In this document: positions 1 through 11,996 of the stretch, piece after piece
How positions within the stretch are numbered: position 1 is the stretch's first letter
How the letters are laid out: each line of letters starts with the position of its first letter
NCBI GenBank assembly: GCA_937944145.1
Contig: CALDZK010000010.1
Location: 1-64,000 of the forward strand
DNA length: 64,000 nt
Direction: 5' to 3'
Source of the DNA: an uncultured Candidatus Altimarinota bacterium
Lineage (GTDB): Bacteria > Patescibacteriota > Gracilibacteria > BD1-5 > UBA6164
Notes under the pieces: generated by a model
What the model was told of the DNA's origin: nothing
What the model saw: only the letters and a program-made list of their open reading frames with translations
Databases searched by the model: none
Translations under genes and position numbers: made by a program

Positions 1-487
1 ACTGATCACAAGTAGATTTCCCTGTTCATCCATCTCCACTACACTCACTACACGCAGAACGTTTGTTGAACTCTATAGTTTGTTTTTCTCCGTAGATACT
101 GGTTTTGAGATCTATATTGAGTTCATATTCTAGATCTTCTCATCTCTGAGCACTACTTCTCTGACGTCCACCTCCAAAAGGATTTCCTCAGAAAAATGAT
201 TCAAATATATCTCCCACATCAAAATCAGCCTGAAATCATCCAGCTCCTCCAAAAGGATTTCCTCCACCTCAGGCAGAGCCAAACATATCGTATTGTTTTC
301 TTTTTCCATCATCGCTGAGTACTCAGTAAGCCTCTCATACTTCTTTAAATTTTGCTTCTGCATCTTTGTCTCCAGCATTTCTATCAGGATGGTATTTCAT
401 CGCGAGTTTTCTATATGCTTTTTTTATCTCGTCGATAGATGCATTTTTTTCTACTCCAAGTGATTCATAATAATTTTTTTCTGCCAT
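1..487 (-). CDS. dnaJ: Chaperone DnaJ, 3' end outside window
   Basis: Hsp40 co-chaperone that stimulates the ATPase of DnaK. Reading from the ATG at 487 with TGA as Gly gives an N-terminal J domain ([12 protein letters not shown], then YHPDRN with the HPD triad near residue 33), a Gly/Phe-rich linker with repeated NPFGG, and the first zinc-finger motif CSECSG just before the window edge. Several linker glycines are TGA. The gene is cut by the left end of the window, so the rest of the zinc finger and the C-terminal substrate domains are not visible. Confidence 0.95.
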
Positions 488-560
488 ATCTGCATGTTTA
501 TATTTTAGCCGTGAGGATTATAGAAAAATAGTAAAAAATATCAAGAGCTTCTCTTGGCTA

Positions 561-1607
561 TTGCTTTTTAGTCGAGACTCAGTATTTTCTAGGCATTATT
601 CTTTACTGATTATCGTGCTCTATACTGTCAACCTCTCTCAAGACTCTTCCACACAAAACTCCTACCTCTCAACCACACTTCTAGACCATATACAAACACG
701 TCTCAAGATGGGAGACAAGACTATCTTGTACCTCAATAAAAGAGGGGCTTTTAGTTCGGTTATATGTGAGGATTGTGGATATCTCTTTGGATGCTGACAG
801 TGTGACACTAGTCTGTCTGTCCATCATACTCCAGAGAGACTTTTGTGTCATCTTTGTGGTAACTCTGAGATTATCCCTACCCAGTGTAAACAGTGCAACG
901 GAACACGTCTAAAAAATGTTTGAGTCGGAACAGAACAAGTAGAGTCGGCTCTAAGAGATATTTTCAAAACGGCAAAAATATACCGTTTTGACAGTGATAG
1001 TATGAAAACAAAAACAAGCAAGCAAAAAGCACTGCAAGACCTCAGGGAATCAGATATCATTATCGGAACCAAGATGATCACAACAGGTTTTGATTTCGAC
1101 AATGTCTGACTGATCGGAGTTATACTCCTCGAACAGGAGCTCTCCTATCCTCAGTACAATATAGAAGAGCGAGTCTATACTAACCTCAAACAACTCATAG
1201 GAAGGGGTGAAAGACAAGGAAAACAAACAGATGTAGTATTGCAGAGTTTTATCCCCCAAAATGATTTCGTAAAACATGTCAGTGAAGGGAATTATCGTGA
1301 TTTCTTTCGAGCGACTCTCCAAGAGAGAAAGATCTTTGGATATCCTCCGTTTACCGAGATGGTAACGTTGGAGTACCGAGACACGCAAAAACAAAAAGCC
1401 GCGGATTTCATGCAAAACTTCTTTGAGAAACTCGAACTTCTCAACGAAAATTATAAGCACAATATGCAACTGGTAAGTCTTCCTTTCAAGAAAAGTAATC
1501 AGTATCATTACAAGATTATTATAAAATGATCTCCCCTCAAACCGTTTCTCCAAGAGATAAAAACAGAGATCATGAAACACTCAAAACTGAGTATCATCAT
1601 GCATTAA
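561..1607 (+). CDS. priA: Primosomal helicase PriA, C-terminal half only
   Basis: Matches the second helicase lobe and C-terminal region of PriA, which restarts stalled replication forks. Visible are LYLNKRGAFSSVICEDCG, a cluster of paired cysteines (CEDCG, CGQCD, CHLCG, CKQCN) that binds zinc, IIGTKMITTGFDFDNVG, GRGERQGKQTDVVLQ and the ERKIFGYPPF block. The N-terminal DNA-binding domain, Walker A and DEAH box are missing: the frame opens only at about 474, inside the dnaJ start, and has no ATG before the homology. TTG 561 is a guess for the start. It is either a truncated remnant or an expressed half protein. Confidence 0.75.
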
Positions 1608-1718
1608 AAAAGTTTTTGATACGTTTTTAACAGGAAAAGTATCGTTGCATTTGATTTCAAATACCAAATCATACAATGAAGTACTATATATTATTCATGT
1701 CTAATTTTTCGTTTTTCT

Positions 1719-2846
1719 ATGAAATTTCAAATCACCACAAAAAGACTCCAAGAAGGACTCAGTATAGTAAGTCACGCAACAGCAGGTATTACTACCACTC
1801 CTATACTTGAGAATATTCTCCTCAAGGTAAACTATCAAAACATAGTTCTCACAGGGAACAACCTAGAAATGGCTATCGAGTATATCATCGATAAAGATAT
1901 CACTATCACATCTGAGTGATCGTTTTCTATTCCAAGTAAACTCTTTTGAAGTTATGTCAATCTCATACAAGATGACACTTGTGAGATAGAACTCATAAAA
2001 AACGATAGTATCCAGATAAAAACCGAAAGTGGGGTCACAAAAATAAAAGGAATTGATGCAGGTGAGTTTCCTGTAATCCCAAGTATAAAAGAAGAACAAT
2101 CTCTCTCTCTGAGGGGAGATATCGTCAAAAAGTCTATCGAGAAGACACTTTTTTCGAGTGCTGAGGGAAACATTCGCCCAACACTCGCAGGAATACTCGT
2201 AAACATATCTGAAAAACAAGCAACTTTTGCTTCAACTGATAGTTTCAGACTATCTCAGTACACAACACACCTAGATACTCCCGTAGAAAATACTTTTTCT
2301 CAAATCATCCCAAGCAAGACCAGTCATGAGATAAAAAATATCCTCAAAGACAATGATCATGTAAAAATAATCTCTGGAGAGAACCAAATAGCATTCTTTA
2401 CGGGAAATGCAAAAATATATTCTCGTCTTCTCAATGGAAAATTTCCTGACTATACGAATTTTTTTCCAAAGTCATACTCTACGAAAACTACCATAAACAG
2501 AGTTGATCTGATACAAGCTCTCAGAAAAATAAACCTCATCTCAAAAGAAAACAACTACTCTATAAAAATGTCTATGAGTAGTGAAAATGGTATCCTCCTC
2601 GAAACATCCGAAACACAAATCGGAGAAGGTGAAGTAAAACTCACCGGAAATGTAGAAGGAGAAGACAATATCATCGGAGTAAACTCTACCTATTTTCTCG
2701 AAGCTCTTGGAGTTATGGACTCGACACATGTATCTCTCCAGTTTGAGAACCCTCTTGCACCTATACTCGTTGTTCCAGTAGATGATGAAAAAAAGAAAAA
2801 AGATACCAGCGAATTTAAGCATATTATTATGCCTCTCAAGATATAG
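1719..2846 (+). CDS. dnaN: DNA polymerase III beta subunit (sliding clamp)
   Basis: Ring-shaped clamp that tethers the replicative polymerase to DNA. The 375-residue product has the usual family length and three-domain pattern: MKFQITTKRLQEGLSIVSHA at the N terminus, TPILENILLKV, IRPTLAGILVNI, FASTDSFRLSQY in the middle and a C terminus ending IIMPLKI. At least two in-frame TGA codons (near 1918 and 1949) fall within otherwise continuous homology. It is followed after 2 bases by a small membrane protein gene. Confidence 0.93.
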
Positions 2847-2848
2847 AT

Positions 2849-3492
2849 ATGACTATACAGAATTCCTTAACATTAGAAAATATCTATTATATAACAGCTT
2901 GACCTCTACTTTTGATTGTAGCAATAGTGTCTGCTATATACATATATATACAGATTAAATCCGCTCAAAAACAATTTATAACTAACTCTAAAAGACAATA
3001 GCTCACGAATGCAGATACTTCGCTAATGAAGTCTTACCTCTAGCAGGAAATATAAGTATATCTCTCAGTAATGTAAAAAAAAGATTTGAGATAAAGGAAG
3101 TATCATGATGAATACAACTTTCAACGATTAAAGAAGTCCCTAAACTTTCCGTTAAAGAGGAAGAAATAATCAAAGATATTGCACCTGATATAGGTAAAAT
3201 ACTTAACATCCTTGACTGATACTCAGTCTACTTCATTTGAAGAATAGCAAATGAAGATGTTGCATACAGAACAACTTGAAAAGCCTACTGTGAGATAATA
3301 ACCGAAATAATTGAAAAGTTTATACTTATGACAGATGATTTTCGCCAAGAATATCACCCAAATATGTGGAAACTATTTCTGATATGGTCAGAAAAAATAG
3401 AAGTACACAAATTAGAAATCAACAAACAAGAAATTAACAAAAAGTTAGTAGATAAAAACCCTATATCTATCTCTAGCCTTTGAACTAAATAA
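2849..3492 (+). CDS. Single-TM protein of unknown function, probable frameshift
   Basis: ATG 2849 opens a 50-residue reading frame with one membrane segment (PLLLIVAIVSAIYIYIQI) that stops at 2999. From about 2992 another frame continues with AHECRYFANEVLPL to a TAA at 3490 and reads like the rest of the same cytoplasmic domain. One extra A in the AAAA run at about 2990 would join them as one protein of roughly 214 residues. I do not recognise the family. It may be one gene broken by a sequencing error, a slippage site, or a decaying gene. Confidence 0.5.
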
Positions 3493-3494
3493 TC

Positions 3495-3752
3495 GTGAAC
3501 ACCTGATATCTCTTTTTCATCCCCGCAGGAATACTCTTTTCTACTGCTCTCATTATTAATGTACACTCTGGAAGAAGGATAGGTGCGAGAAAACTGTCAC
3601 TTTATAGACAGATAACTCTGGCAATAGTAGGAATTCCTATACTTATAGGTCTTTTTTCAGAATGAGAACTCCTAAATGAAAAACTTTCTCTCAAGCAACT
3701 GATTGCTCTGGGAATGATGTTGTTAGGATGTATCATAGTTGTGTTATTATAA
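3495..3752 (+). CDS. Small membrane protein, EamA/SMR-like
   Basis: GTG 3495 to TAA 3752 gives 85 residues with about three hydrophobic segments, including a C-terminal LKQLIALGMMLLGCIIVVLL that resembles the last helix of small drug/metabolite transporter proteins. Two glycines are TGA. It sits 2 bases after the preceding gene and 6 bases before the next, so it is probably co-transcribed with them. Function unknown; the transporter likeness is weak. Confidence 0.5.
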
Positions 3753-3758
3753 TTTTCT

Positions 3759-4049
3759 ATGTCCCAAAAAGTCCGTCTTCCCTCTCGATACAAAACCATC
3801 TCTATACACTGTAAGTGTGGAGAACTCTTACTAAAGTACAAAAAATGAGGAAAATGAAGACTCAGAAAAATCCACCGAGAGAGAATCAAAGAGGATTATT
3901 TTTGAATATTTATAGATTCGACTTCTGAGGTTGGTACCGATATTGCCTGTCCAAGTTGTGACGAGAGAATTGCTACTATCCAAATAGTGAGTGGAAAGTA
4001 TGTGAGTAAAGTAAATCAGGGGCAATTAGGGATTATCAGAAAAAGTTAG
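3759..4049 (+). CDS. Small zinc-ribbon protein
   Basis: A 96-residue protein with a CKCGELL knuckle near residue 19 and a second CPSCDERI near residue 70, the spacing of a four-cysteine zinc ribbon, joined by a strongly basic stretch containing TGA glycines. Likely a nucleic-acid or ribosome-associated factor, but this is inference from composition. It ends 2 bases before the convergent engB gene. Confidence 0.55.
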
Positions 4050-4050
4050 C

Positions 4051-4632
4051 TTACTTCAAACTCTCTCCGAGTAACTTCCTGAGTTCCTCTATACCATCTC
4101 CTTTTGAAGAAGAAACAGGGACAATCTGCTGTCCAAAGAACACTTTTTCAGTATGAGATATAGATTTATTTACGTCATTTCTCCCGAGTCTATCACATTT
4201 GGAAAGCACAATAACTGGGGATAATTCTTGCTCTGAAAGAAATTCCATCATATCGATGTCTTTTTGTTGTGGTCCTATTTTTGCATCAACTACCAGCACT
4301 ATTTTTTTGAGGTAACGTTTTCTCTCTTCGAGATACCAGCTGATAAGCGCATCTAGATCTTCTCTGAGATTCTGTCCCAATTTTGCAAATCAATACCCTG
4401 GGAGATCTGTAAAATAGTATTTCTTGTTCACAAAAAATATATTTGCTGTACGAGTCTTTCCTGGTTTAGAACTTGTCTTTACGAGATCTTTTTTATGCAT
4501 GAGGGCATTCATGAGACTGGATTTTCAGACATTTGAACGACCAACAAACACGACTTCGTTTCGCGCATCAAAATATACCTTTGTATCGTTTATAGATACG
4601 GATTTCACGAACTCTGCTGTCTTGATTTTCAT
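4051..4632 (-). CDS. engB: Ribosome biogenesis GTPase EngB/YsxC
   Basis: Small Ras-like GTPase needed for 50S subunit assembly. All G motifs are seen: G1 [16 protein letters not shown] (one Gly is TGA), G2 threonine in [13 protein letters not shown]3 DLPGYGFAKLG, G4 LSKCDR and G5 PVSSSKGDG. The 193-residue length matches the family. The ATG at 4632 starts just ahead of the conserved EFVKSV segment. Confidence 0.95.
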
Positions 4633-4760
4633 AGTGACTTTCTTACTGGAAATTTTTAAAAACGAAATTATACAACTTTTTGATAAAAATCAAAGGAGAT
4701 TTTTGGCTTTCTAATCAAAAAAATAGTATACTAAAAACAAGTAATATATAATTCCTACCC

Positions 4761-5954
4761 ATGGAAACAAATAGAAAAATTATCGGAAATGCTATGAGTG
4801 CATATTTCATGATATTTATATGTGTGAGCTTTTTTCTCAATAAAGAAAACGATGCTATCAACAACAATTTTGTAAAATCTCATACCAAAACAGCACTCCT
4901 GATACACTTTTTATTTCTGTTTGTATATATTATATTCGTATCTCTCTGACTCTGAGATCAGTTTGCTCTATTTGGATTTGCAATAGGTTCTATTATCGCT
5001 TCTGGACTATTTCTCATGTTGTTTTGATTCCTCCTTTACGGAATATACCAGGCTCATCATGGCAAAGTTTTTACAACCGGAGACATGATTCATATATCCA
5101 AAACATGAAATATAATAGATATCCAAAAAAATATCAAAATCTCAGAACAAGACATAGTCCATATTATTCTCTCCTATATCCCTTTTATCTGATACAGTAG
5201 TTACTTCCAACTTTCAAAAAACACTCAAATCAAAAATATCGTATTTATAAATCTTATGTCTTCGAGTATTATCACCTTATTTTTTGTTCTTGGAGCACAA
5301 AACGTTGCTCTATTTTTTGGACTTATATATATATTATTTGTTGCTTTTAGTATCGTAACACTCGTAGGGAAACATGAACTTATAGTCCCACAACTGAGTT
5401 TCATCCCATCTCCCGAACAAAAATACATATGGACTCGTACGGCTATAGAGTATTTTAGGAAATATTTTTCAAAAAATAAGAAATTTGAAGCCATCCAAGA
5501 TATCTACAATAAAAATATAAAACTCTACAACTCCGAGGAAGAAAACCGTAATCAAAAAATGAAAAAAAGAGCAGATATAAATATTCCTAGGTTCTTGATT
5601 TATGTACCAGTTATAAATATCCTGACTATCTTTTCCCTAAAAACTCGCTACAAATACCATATCATAAATGGTCTTGTTATCACTCTGCTATGTATCATAT
5701 GGAGTATGGTTATATGATACTCCCACTTTGTATTTTTAGTAGCACTGTTCCCTGCCAGTTTTGGTATCTGATATCTACCGAGACTCTGATATCAAATGCC
5801 CTACATATATGACCTATACCACATGACATCACAGATACTCTATACTCTCACTCATCTGTTTTCAAGAGGAAGAAGCATACAAAAAACAGTAAAAACAGAA
5901 ACACTCAGTATAAAAAATGTAGCTAGTGACTCTGACTCAAGAAAAACCCAGTAA
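4761..5954 (+). CDS. Polytopic membrane protein of unknown function
   Basis: A 397-residue protein, mostly hydrophobic with about nine possible membrane helices, separated by a basic cytoplasmic loop around residues 215-280 (EYFRKYFSKNKKF, EEENRNQKMKKRAD). At least nine in-frame TGA codons fall in membrane segments. No motif identifies a family. The last 32 bases overlap the end of convergent rsmE. Confidence 0.7.
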
Positions 5955-6639
5955 CTACTCACGCAGTTTCACATCTGAGAATCCTTTCTCAGAGATATAC
6001 TCTTTGAAAGTTTTGCTTTTGAAATCATGCGACTTCATCATCTGAAAATCCTCCTTCAGGTCAGACAAATATATGTACGTTCTGACCTGTTTTTGTACTC
6101 AATTGTTTTATCGGTATAGAACCATCATCGAGTTCTTGGTGAAATACTATATTTAGGGTATCTCACTGCTCTAGGGAAAGTGAAGTAGGAAACTCTAACT
6201 GGCAGAGTTTATTTCTTCCACATTGTTCGATAGATTCTTGTATGATTTTGTTGAGTCTGTCTTTTTTGTTTTCAGACAGTATGAGTTTCTGGCTTCTCTC
6301 AGAAGAAAAAAATACTATTTTTGAAAACCCTATCTCGCTACATTTTTGAGCTATATATTCGAGTTTTGAGAACTTGTTTGGGATAGCCTGATACAGCACC
6401 AGTTCAAAATCGAGTTCTGAATTTTTTTCTACTTTTTTTATATAAGAAAAAGAAATACTTTTTTTGGATATTTCTGTTACTTGGTAGACGTGATCCTCTG
6501 GAGTTTTCCCATCAAACAATATATATGTATCTCCTACCTGAGAGCGAAGGACTCTGGTAAGTTGGTGCAGTATCTCTGTGTCTGTAATAATGATGCCTTC
6601 TAAAAGTAATGGAGTATCTGGTAGATAAAATCTTTGCAT
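5923..6639 (-). CDS. rsmE: 16S rRNA m3U1498 methyltransferase RsmE
   Basis: SPOUT-fold methyltransferase that uses SAM to methylate N3 of U1498 in 16S rRNA. The 238-residue product has the N-terminal PUA-like start MQRFYLPD and the C-terminal trefoil knot with PEGGFSDDE and LGERILRCETAG, the SAM-binding motifs. Three of the conserved glycines in this knot are TGA, which is strong evidence for UGA = Gly. Without recoding the protein would end before the knot. Confidence 0.95.
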
Positions 6640-6743
6640 AGGGAAAAATTATATTTTGGAATAAAAAAATAATAGAAGATAAGATATATAATGCAAGAAA
6701 ATCGAGCTAAGAAGATTTACGTGAATAGTTCAAAGAAACAAGG

Positions 6744-6787
6744 TTTTTCAAAAAAAGCGTACTGTTATGTACGCTTTTTTTGAAAAA
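6744..6787. terminator. Bidirectional intrinsic terminator
   Basis: A 19-bp perfect inverted repeat (TTTTTC, seven A, GCGTAC) with a 6-base loop and T runs on both strands. It lies downstream of the minus-strand basic-protein gene and upstream of rsmE. The outer TTTTTC/GAAAAA part recurs in the terminator at 7861. Confidence 0.8.
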
Positions 6788-6825
6788 TACTGTAATTGAC
6801 GTAGAAATATGAAGTAAAAATCTCC

Positions 6826-7158
6826 TTATCTTGGCATTCAGTAAAAATCTAATCACTTCTGGTCCACCATAGATTTTGTTAGCCAGTTTTTCTTCTTTCC
6901 TTTGGTAAAAAAACCTCTCTCGTCTATAATACCTTGCTCCATCAGACTCTCTGGGTTTTTTGTCTTGAGTTTCTTTTTTGGGAAATTTTGTTTGTTTTCG
7001 AGATAGTGTTTACGAGCCTTGTAGCTCATATTTTTTCTTACTTGAGGGTTTTCGTTTCCTATATATACCTGTGACGCTTTCTTCTTTCCTTTTGCGAGTT
7101 TGCGAGCTGCTGCTTGTTTTTTTACGATACGCGACGTGAGTCCGTGACTATTTGCCAT
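6826..7158 (-). CDS. Small highly basic protein, function unknown
   Basis: 110 residues, rich in Lys and Arg (KKQAAARKLAKGKKK, NFPKKKLKTK, FTKGKKKNW). Read with TGA as Gly the frame continues past a TGA at 6853 to TAA at 6826. The composition suggests an RNA- or ribosome-binding protein, but I do not recognise a family. Confidence 0.6.
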
Positions 7159-7421
7159 ACTTTTTTCCTAAAAGAGATAATAATATGGTCAATATATTAG
7201 CCAAGATACAAAAAAACACAAAAACTTCTTCTGTAGAAATAGTCCTTTGTTTTTATATCTTAAGCAAACCTTAAAAACTTATAGTATAAAACCCTCTATT
7301 TTGGCTAAGGATAAGAAGTAAAAACACATATTGCTATATATACAGATCTGTATAGTATAGTATACAGACCTGTATATATATTTAAATGAGGTCATTTTAT
7401 TTTTCGTAATTGTAAGCACAC

Positions 7422-7808
7422 ATGAAACACGAAACACATGCTCTTCCAGCAGTAAATGGATATGATGTAGTATCATACTTCTCAGGATCTCCTATGAAAG
7501 GAACAGGAACTCTTGCATCTGAACACATGGGACAAACTTATCTTTTCTCTTCTGAAGAAAATAAAGAGATGTTTGACTGAAATCCAGAAAAATACGTACC
7601 ACAATTTGGTGGATGGTGCGCGTATGGAGTATCTGTAAACAAAAAGTTTCATATCGACCCAAGTATATATGAAATCGTAGACGGAAAACTCTACTTTAAC
7701 CTAAACGATGAGATTTGTGCAGCTTTTAAAGAGGATATGCCAGGAGCGATCTCAAAAGCAGAAGCAAACTGGAAAGAGATACAAGACAAAAGTCCAAGTG
7801 AACTATAA
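7422..7808 (+). CDS. YHS-domain protein
   Basis: 128 residues with the YHS family pattern: VNGYDVVSYF near the start, GQTYLFSSEENKEMFDGNP, KYVPQFGGWCAYGVS, and DGKLYFNLN. YHS domains are small, often metal-associated modules. No signal peptide is evident, so it is probably cytoplasmic. It stands alone, with a terminator 53 bases downstream. Confidence 0.82.
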
Positions 7809-7860
7809 AAACATCGTTTAAAAACAAGCAAAAAAAATAAAATAGCTAGCTACATAATTA

Positions 7861-7907
7861 TTTTTCAAAAAAGAGATACTATCATATAGCATCTCTTTTT
7901 TGAAAAA
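7861..7907. terminator. Intrinsic terminator after the YHS gene
   Basis: 17-bp inverted repeat (TTTTTC, six A, GAGAT) with a 13-base loop and T runs on both strands. The outer half is the same as in the terminator at 6744. Confidence 0.8.
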
Positions 7908-8009
7908 TACTTTTAAGCTAAAATTAAGAAAATACAATTATATTGATAGAATAAACTCTATGTATACAATGATACTGAAAAGGTTTTATACATCATAAAC
8001 AGGATTATT

Positions 8010-10556
8010 ATGAAATTTAGACTCAAAAGTGAAGATCTCAAAAGTTCAAAAACTCAAAAACTCCCCCGTAGTCTTGTCACTCTTGCACTCTCAACAGGGG
8101 GTATAGAGCCATACCACAAGTGGATAGAAAGTGGTGCACAGGTAGGGGAAGAAGTTCTCTACCAACCACACCGTGTATTATTACAAGATTTTACCGGTGT
8201 TCCTGTAGCAGCAGACCTCGCAGCTATTCGTCATGCTGTGAATGAACTCGGTGGAGATGCGAGTCAGGTAGAGCCATTGCATCAAGTAGATCTCGTAGTT
8301 GATCACTCTCTCGGAGTAGATCACTTTGGAACTGCAAACGCACTTGCACTCAACGCAAGTCTTGAAATGGACCGTAACAGTGAACGCTATCAACTCCTCA
8401 AGTGGTCAGCTTGAGCCTATGAAAAATTTGGAGTTGTTCCTCCTGGAAATGGGATTTGTCATCAAGTAAATATAGAAAACTTTACCAGTGTTGCACTGCA
8501 GGATAGTGATGGAAATTGGATACCAGACACAGTTGTTGGAACAGATAGTCATACAACTATGTGAGGTGGTCTAGGGTGCCTGATGTGGTGAGTTGGTGGT
8601 CTTGAAGCTGAGGCAAATATGCTCGCTCAACCAACAGGTATGAACATCCCAGAAGTAGTCGGAGTAAAACTCACAGGAAAACTCAAACCATGAGTTACAG
8701 CTATGGATCTTACCCTAAAAGTAGTAGCACTTCTACGTGAACATGGAGTAGTATCAAAATTTGTAGAATTTTATGGTTCAGGTGTTGCCTCTATGACCGT
8801 ATGAGATAGAGCTACTATTGCAAACATGGCACCAGAGTATGGAGCAACTTGTGGCTATTTTCCTATCGATGAACAGACGCTTACCTACCTCAGAGAAACA
8901 GGTCGTGATACTGAGTCTGTCGAAGTATTTGCAAGAGAAACAGGGCTCTGGCAGTGAGCAGATGACAATACTGTGTTTAGCTCAAAACTTGAACTCGATC
9001 TATCATCAGTAGAGCCTGCAATGTCAGGACCAATACTCCCAAAACAACATGTTCCTCTCAGTGAAATGAAAAACCGTGCTCTAAAGACATACTGAACTGC
9101 CAAGTGAGACGAAAAAGAACTTCAAAATGGAGACGTAGTTATCGCTGCGATTACTTCTTGTACCAATACCTCAAACGTAGCCTGAATGATGATGGCAGGT
9201 CTCGTCGCAAAAAAAGCAGCCGAACTCTGAGCAAAAGCCAAACCATGGGTAAAAACATCGTTTTGACCTGGAAGTGTGACTGTATCTGACTATCTCGAGG
9301 CTGCTGATCTACAGAGGCACCTCGATGCTATCGGTTTCAACATCGTTGGTTTCGGGTGTACTACCTGTATCGGAAACTCAGGACCTCTCCCAGAAGATAT
9401 CGTCTCACAAATACATGATCGTGATCTCAAAGTTGGTGCGGTACTCTCAGGAAATCGTAACTTCAAGTGACGTGTCCATAAAGAAACACAGGGGCAATTT
9501 CTCGCGACTCCCTATCTCGTAGTACTTTATGCTCTGAGAGGAACGTTTCACTGGGATCCTTTTACAGAACCAGTATTTGAAGATACAGATGGAAATCCTG
9601 TTATGATGAACGATCTCATACCAACACAACAAGAACTAGAAACAGCTATGAAACATGTGCAGGTAAACATGTTTGTAAACAACCGCAAGAACCTCACTCA
9701 GTGATCTCCTGAATGGAACCAATTAGAGATATCCCAGAGTCCTACATTTGAATTCAATCCAAAAAGTACCTATGTTCAACGTCCTTCATTTATGGATGGG
9801 ATGACTCTATCTGAACCAGGAGTACCTCAGAGTATAGATACTGCTCGTATACTTGTGCTTGCCGGTGACGGAGTCACCACTGATGACATTAGTCCTGCAG
9901 GAAAATTTACAAAAAATACTCCAGCCTGAGAATATCTCTCAGATAAATGAGTAGAAGAAACTGATTTCAATGTCCTTGGAGCTCGACGTGGAAACCATAA
10001 CGTTATGGTACGTGCAACTTTTGGGAATCCACAGTTTGAAAACAAAATACTCAATGATGGAACCAAAGGTGCCTACACAACCTACTGGCCAACAAAACAA
10101 AAAATGTCTCTCTTAGATGCATCAGAAAAATACAAACAGACAAATACTCCTGTTGTGATATTTGGAGGAAAAGAATATGGACAATGATCCAGTCGTGATT
10201 GGGCTGCAAAGGGTGTTGCTATGCTCTGAGTACAAGCAGTTATTGCTGAGTCTATGGAGCGTATTCATAGATCAAATCTCATAGGTATGGGAGTACTTCC
10301 TATTATCCTAGATGAGGGAAACTCTTTGCAATCACTTGAGTTGCAGGGAGATGAGATCGTTACTATTCGTCCTCAAAGCACTATAGAAACCAATGCTCCT
10401 ATGAATATCTCTATAGAAAAAAATACTGGTGAAACACTCAAAGCTACTGGAACTCTCGCAGTATTTACAGGAGCAGAAATGGATCAACTGCAGCACGGGG
10501 GGATCCTTCCTCTGACCGTTCGCAGTATCTTAGGACAACAAAATATTACATCGTAA
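8010..10556 (+). CDS. acnA: Aconitate hydratase (AcnA/IRP1 type)
   Basis: Isomerises citrate to isocitrate through a [4Fe-4S] cluster. The 848-residue product shows [24 protein letters not shown] (first cluster cysteine near residue 383), [14 protein letters not shown] (second and third cysteines near 449 and 452), [23 protein letters not shown] and [10 protein letters not shown]. It has 17 in-frame TGA codons, nearly all at family-conserved glycines. It starts at the ATG that gives the normal N terminus and is followed after 10 bases by the next gene, so the two are probably one operon. Confidence 0.96.
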
Positions 10557-10566
10557 CGATTTATTC

Positions 10567-11985
10567 ATGAAACTTGATCTCTTAGACATAGCTCAAATAG
10601 AACGAAACGGAGGAAAAGGGAAACTCTTTTCTCATCTAGACAATATCCTAGATCGTTCAGATATAGAAGTACCAGGTCATCCTGACGCTGTTATCTGGAA
10701 ACTCGGAAATCACGCAGGTGATATTGAACCAGTTATCCATACCATAACTGACAAGTTTTCTCTTATCGCAACTCTCGGGGCAATAGAAATACTCGGACTT
10801 CCAGGATATGGAATCCCAACTATGGCACAGTATCGTCACGATACTGCTCTTGCTCCTTTTAAATGGCTCTCTGCTCTAGATGGAGTTGCAATAAAATGGT
10901 CAACAGCTGGAGACATATTTGTAGATGATGGAAGTGGTAAGAGTGTCGTTGTTGCTGGAAAATCTGGAAATGCCAGACTTAGAACAGATGCTCAAGTATA
11001 TTGCAATGTTCGCGCTCTCGAGTTTGCGCAAGGGAAAGAAATTGCCTTTGTTCGCGTAATGCCAATGCTTCCGTATTCTCAAGATAAAGAAGCATTTGAA
11101 GTAAATAAAAAATGAATCATCCACTCAGAGATGAATACTGATGGAGTTCGTATAGCATACGCTGTTCGTAAAGCTCTGGATTTGCTCAATGAGCGTCAGG
11201 GAAAATACGCAACTGTTATGAGAGCTTCTATCAAACCAACTCAAGCTATGGAAGATGGGATCATGGCAGGATTGTTTCGTTATATGGTATGAAAAACATC
11301 AATCGAGATCAAACGTCAATATAAGGTAAACTACTACGAAGAACACAAAGAGCGTATCGATACTATTCTCGAACTCCTTCCTAGTGATTTTTTCGATGGA
11401 ATGGAAAACTGGCAAGGAGAAGCAGATGAAATAATCGCAGATTATAGTTACCCTATGCTCTTATCTGACATGATAGAAAAACAAGATACTATCTATCTCA
11501 CTACTGATCTCGATGGAGACCGTGGGACAGACCTCCTCGCTGGAGCTCCAAAGATACTTCTGGATTTTACAACACAAGTTACCAAGCAACTTGGATCTGA
11601 TGCAAACACACTCTCCACCTGGGACGCAATGGGATACAAGGCAACTCATGGTATGGGGATTCAATCATTTATGCACACCATAGATGGTAGGGAGATACTC
11701 GAGATGCTACTCGGGACTGCTGATAGTATGCTCGATAGACTGCTAGATGGACATGAAGAAAAAAGTGAAAGTGGAAGAGTTCATGGACTCTATGATCCAG
11801 GAATTCACTTTTCTCTCACGATAGAGGCAGTCAAACGTGCTAATCCAGATAACAAAAAACTTCATGATTTCTGTAATGATGCGTGGGGAAAATACCTGAG
11901 CGTGTATGGTCCAGATAAAAAACGTCCAAGGTTTATAGATGGGATGGAGAAATTGTCTGAGATTATCACTCCCTGGGAAGGATAG
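10567..11985 (+). CDS. Unrecognised 472-residue protein in the aconitase operon
   Basis: Soluble, acidic, no membrane segment or signal. Well-formed and presumably functional: full-length frame with only two TGA codons. Notable stretches are GLPGYGIPTMAQYRHD, MNTDGVRIAYAVRKAL, MRASIKPTQAMEDG, LTTDLDGDRGTDLLAGAPK and HGMGIQSFMHTIDGRE. I see neither the NAD-binding and substrate motifs of dimeric isocitrate dehydrogenase nor those of the monomeric form. Position directly after acnA, with citrate synthase nearby, suggests a role on isocitrate or a related acid, but that is only context. A decayed copy of its 3' end lies at 12939. Confidence 0.75.
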
Positions 11986-11996
11986 GGAGAAAAACT

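Noticed and set aside
10567..11985. Dimeric or monomeric isocitrate dehydrogenase.
   Set aside because: The conserved substrate and coenzyme motifs of both types are not seen, so I left the function open.
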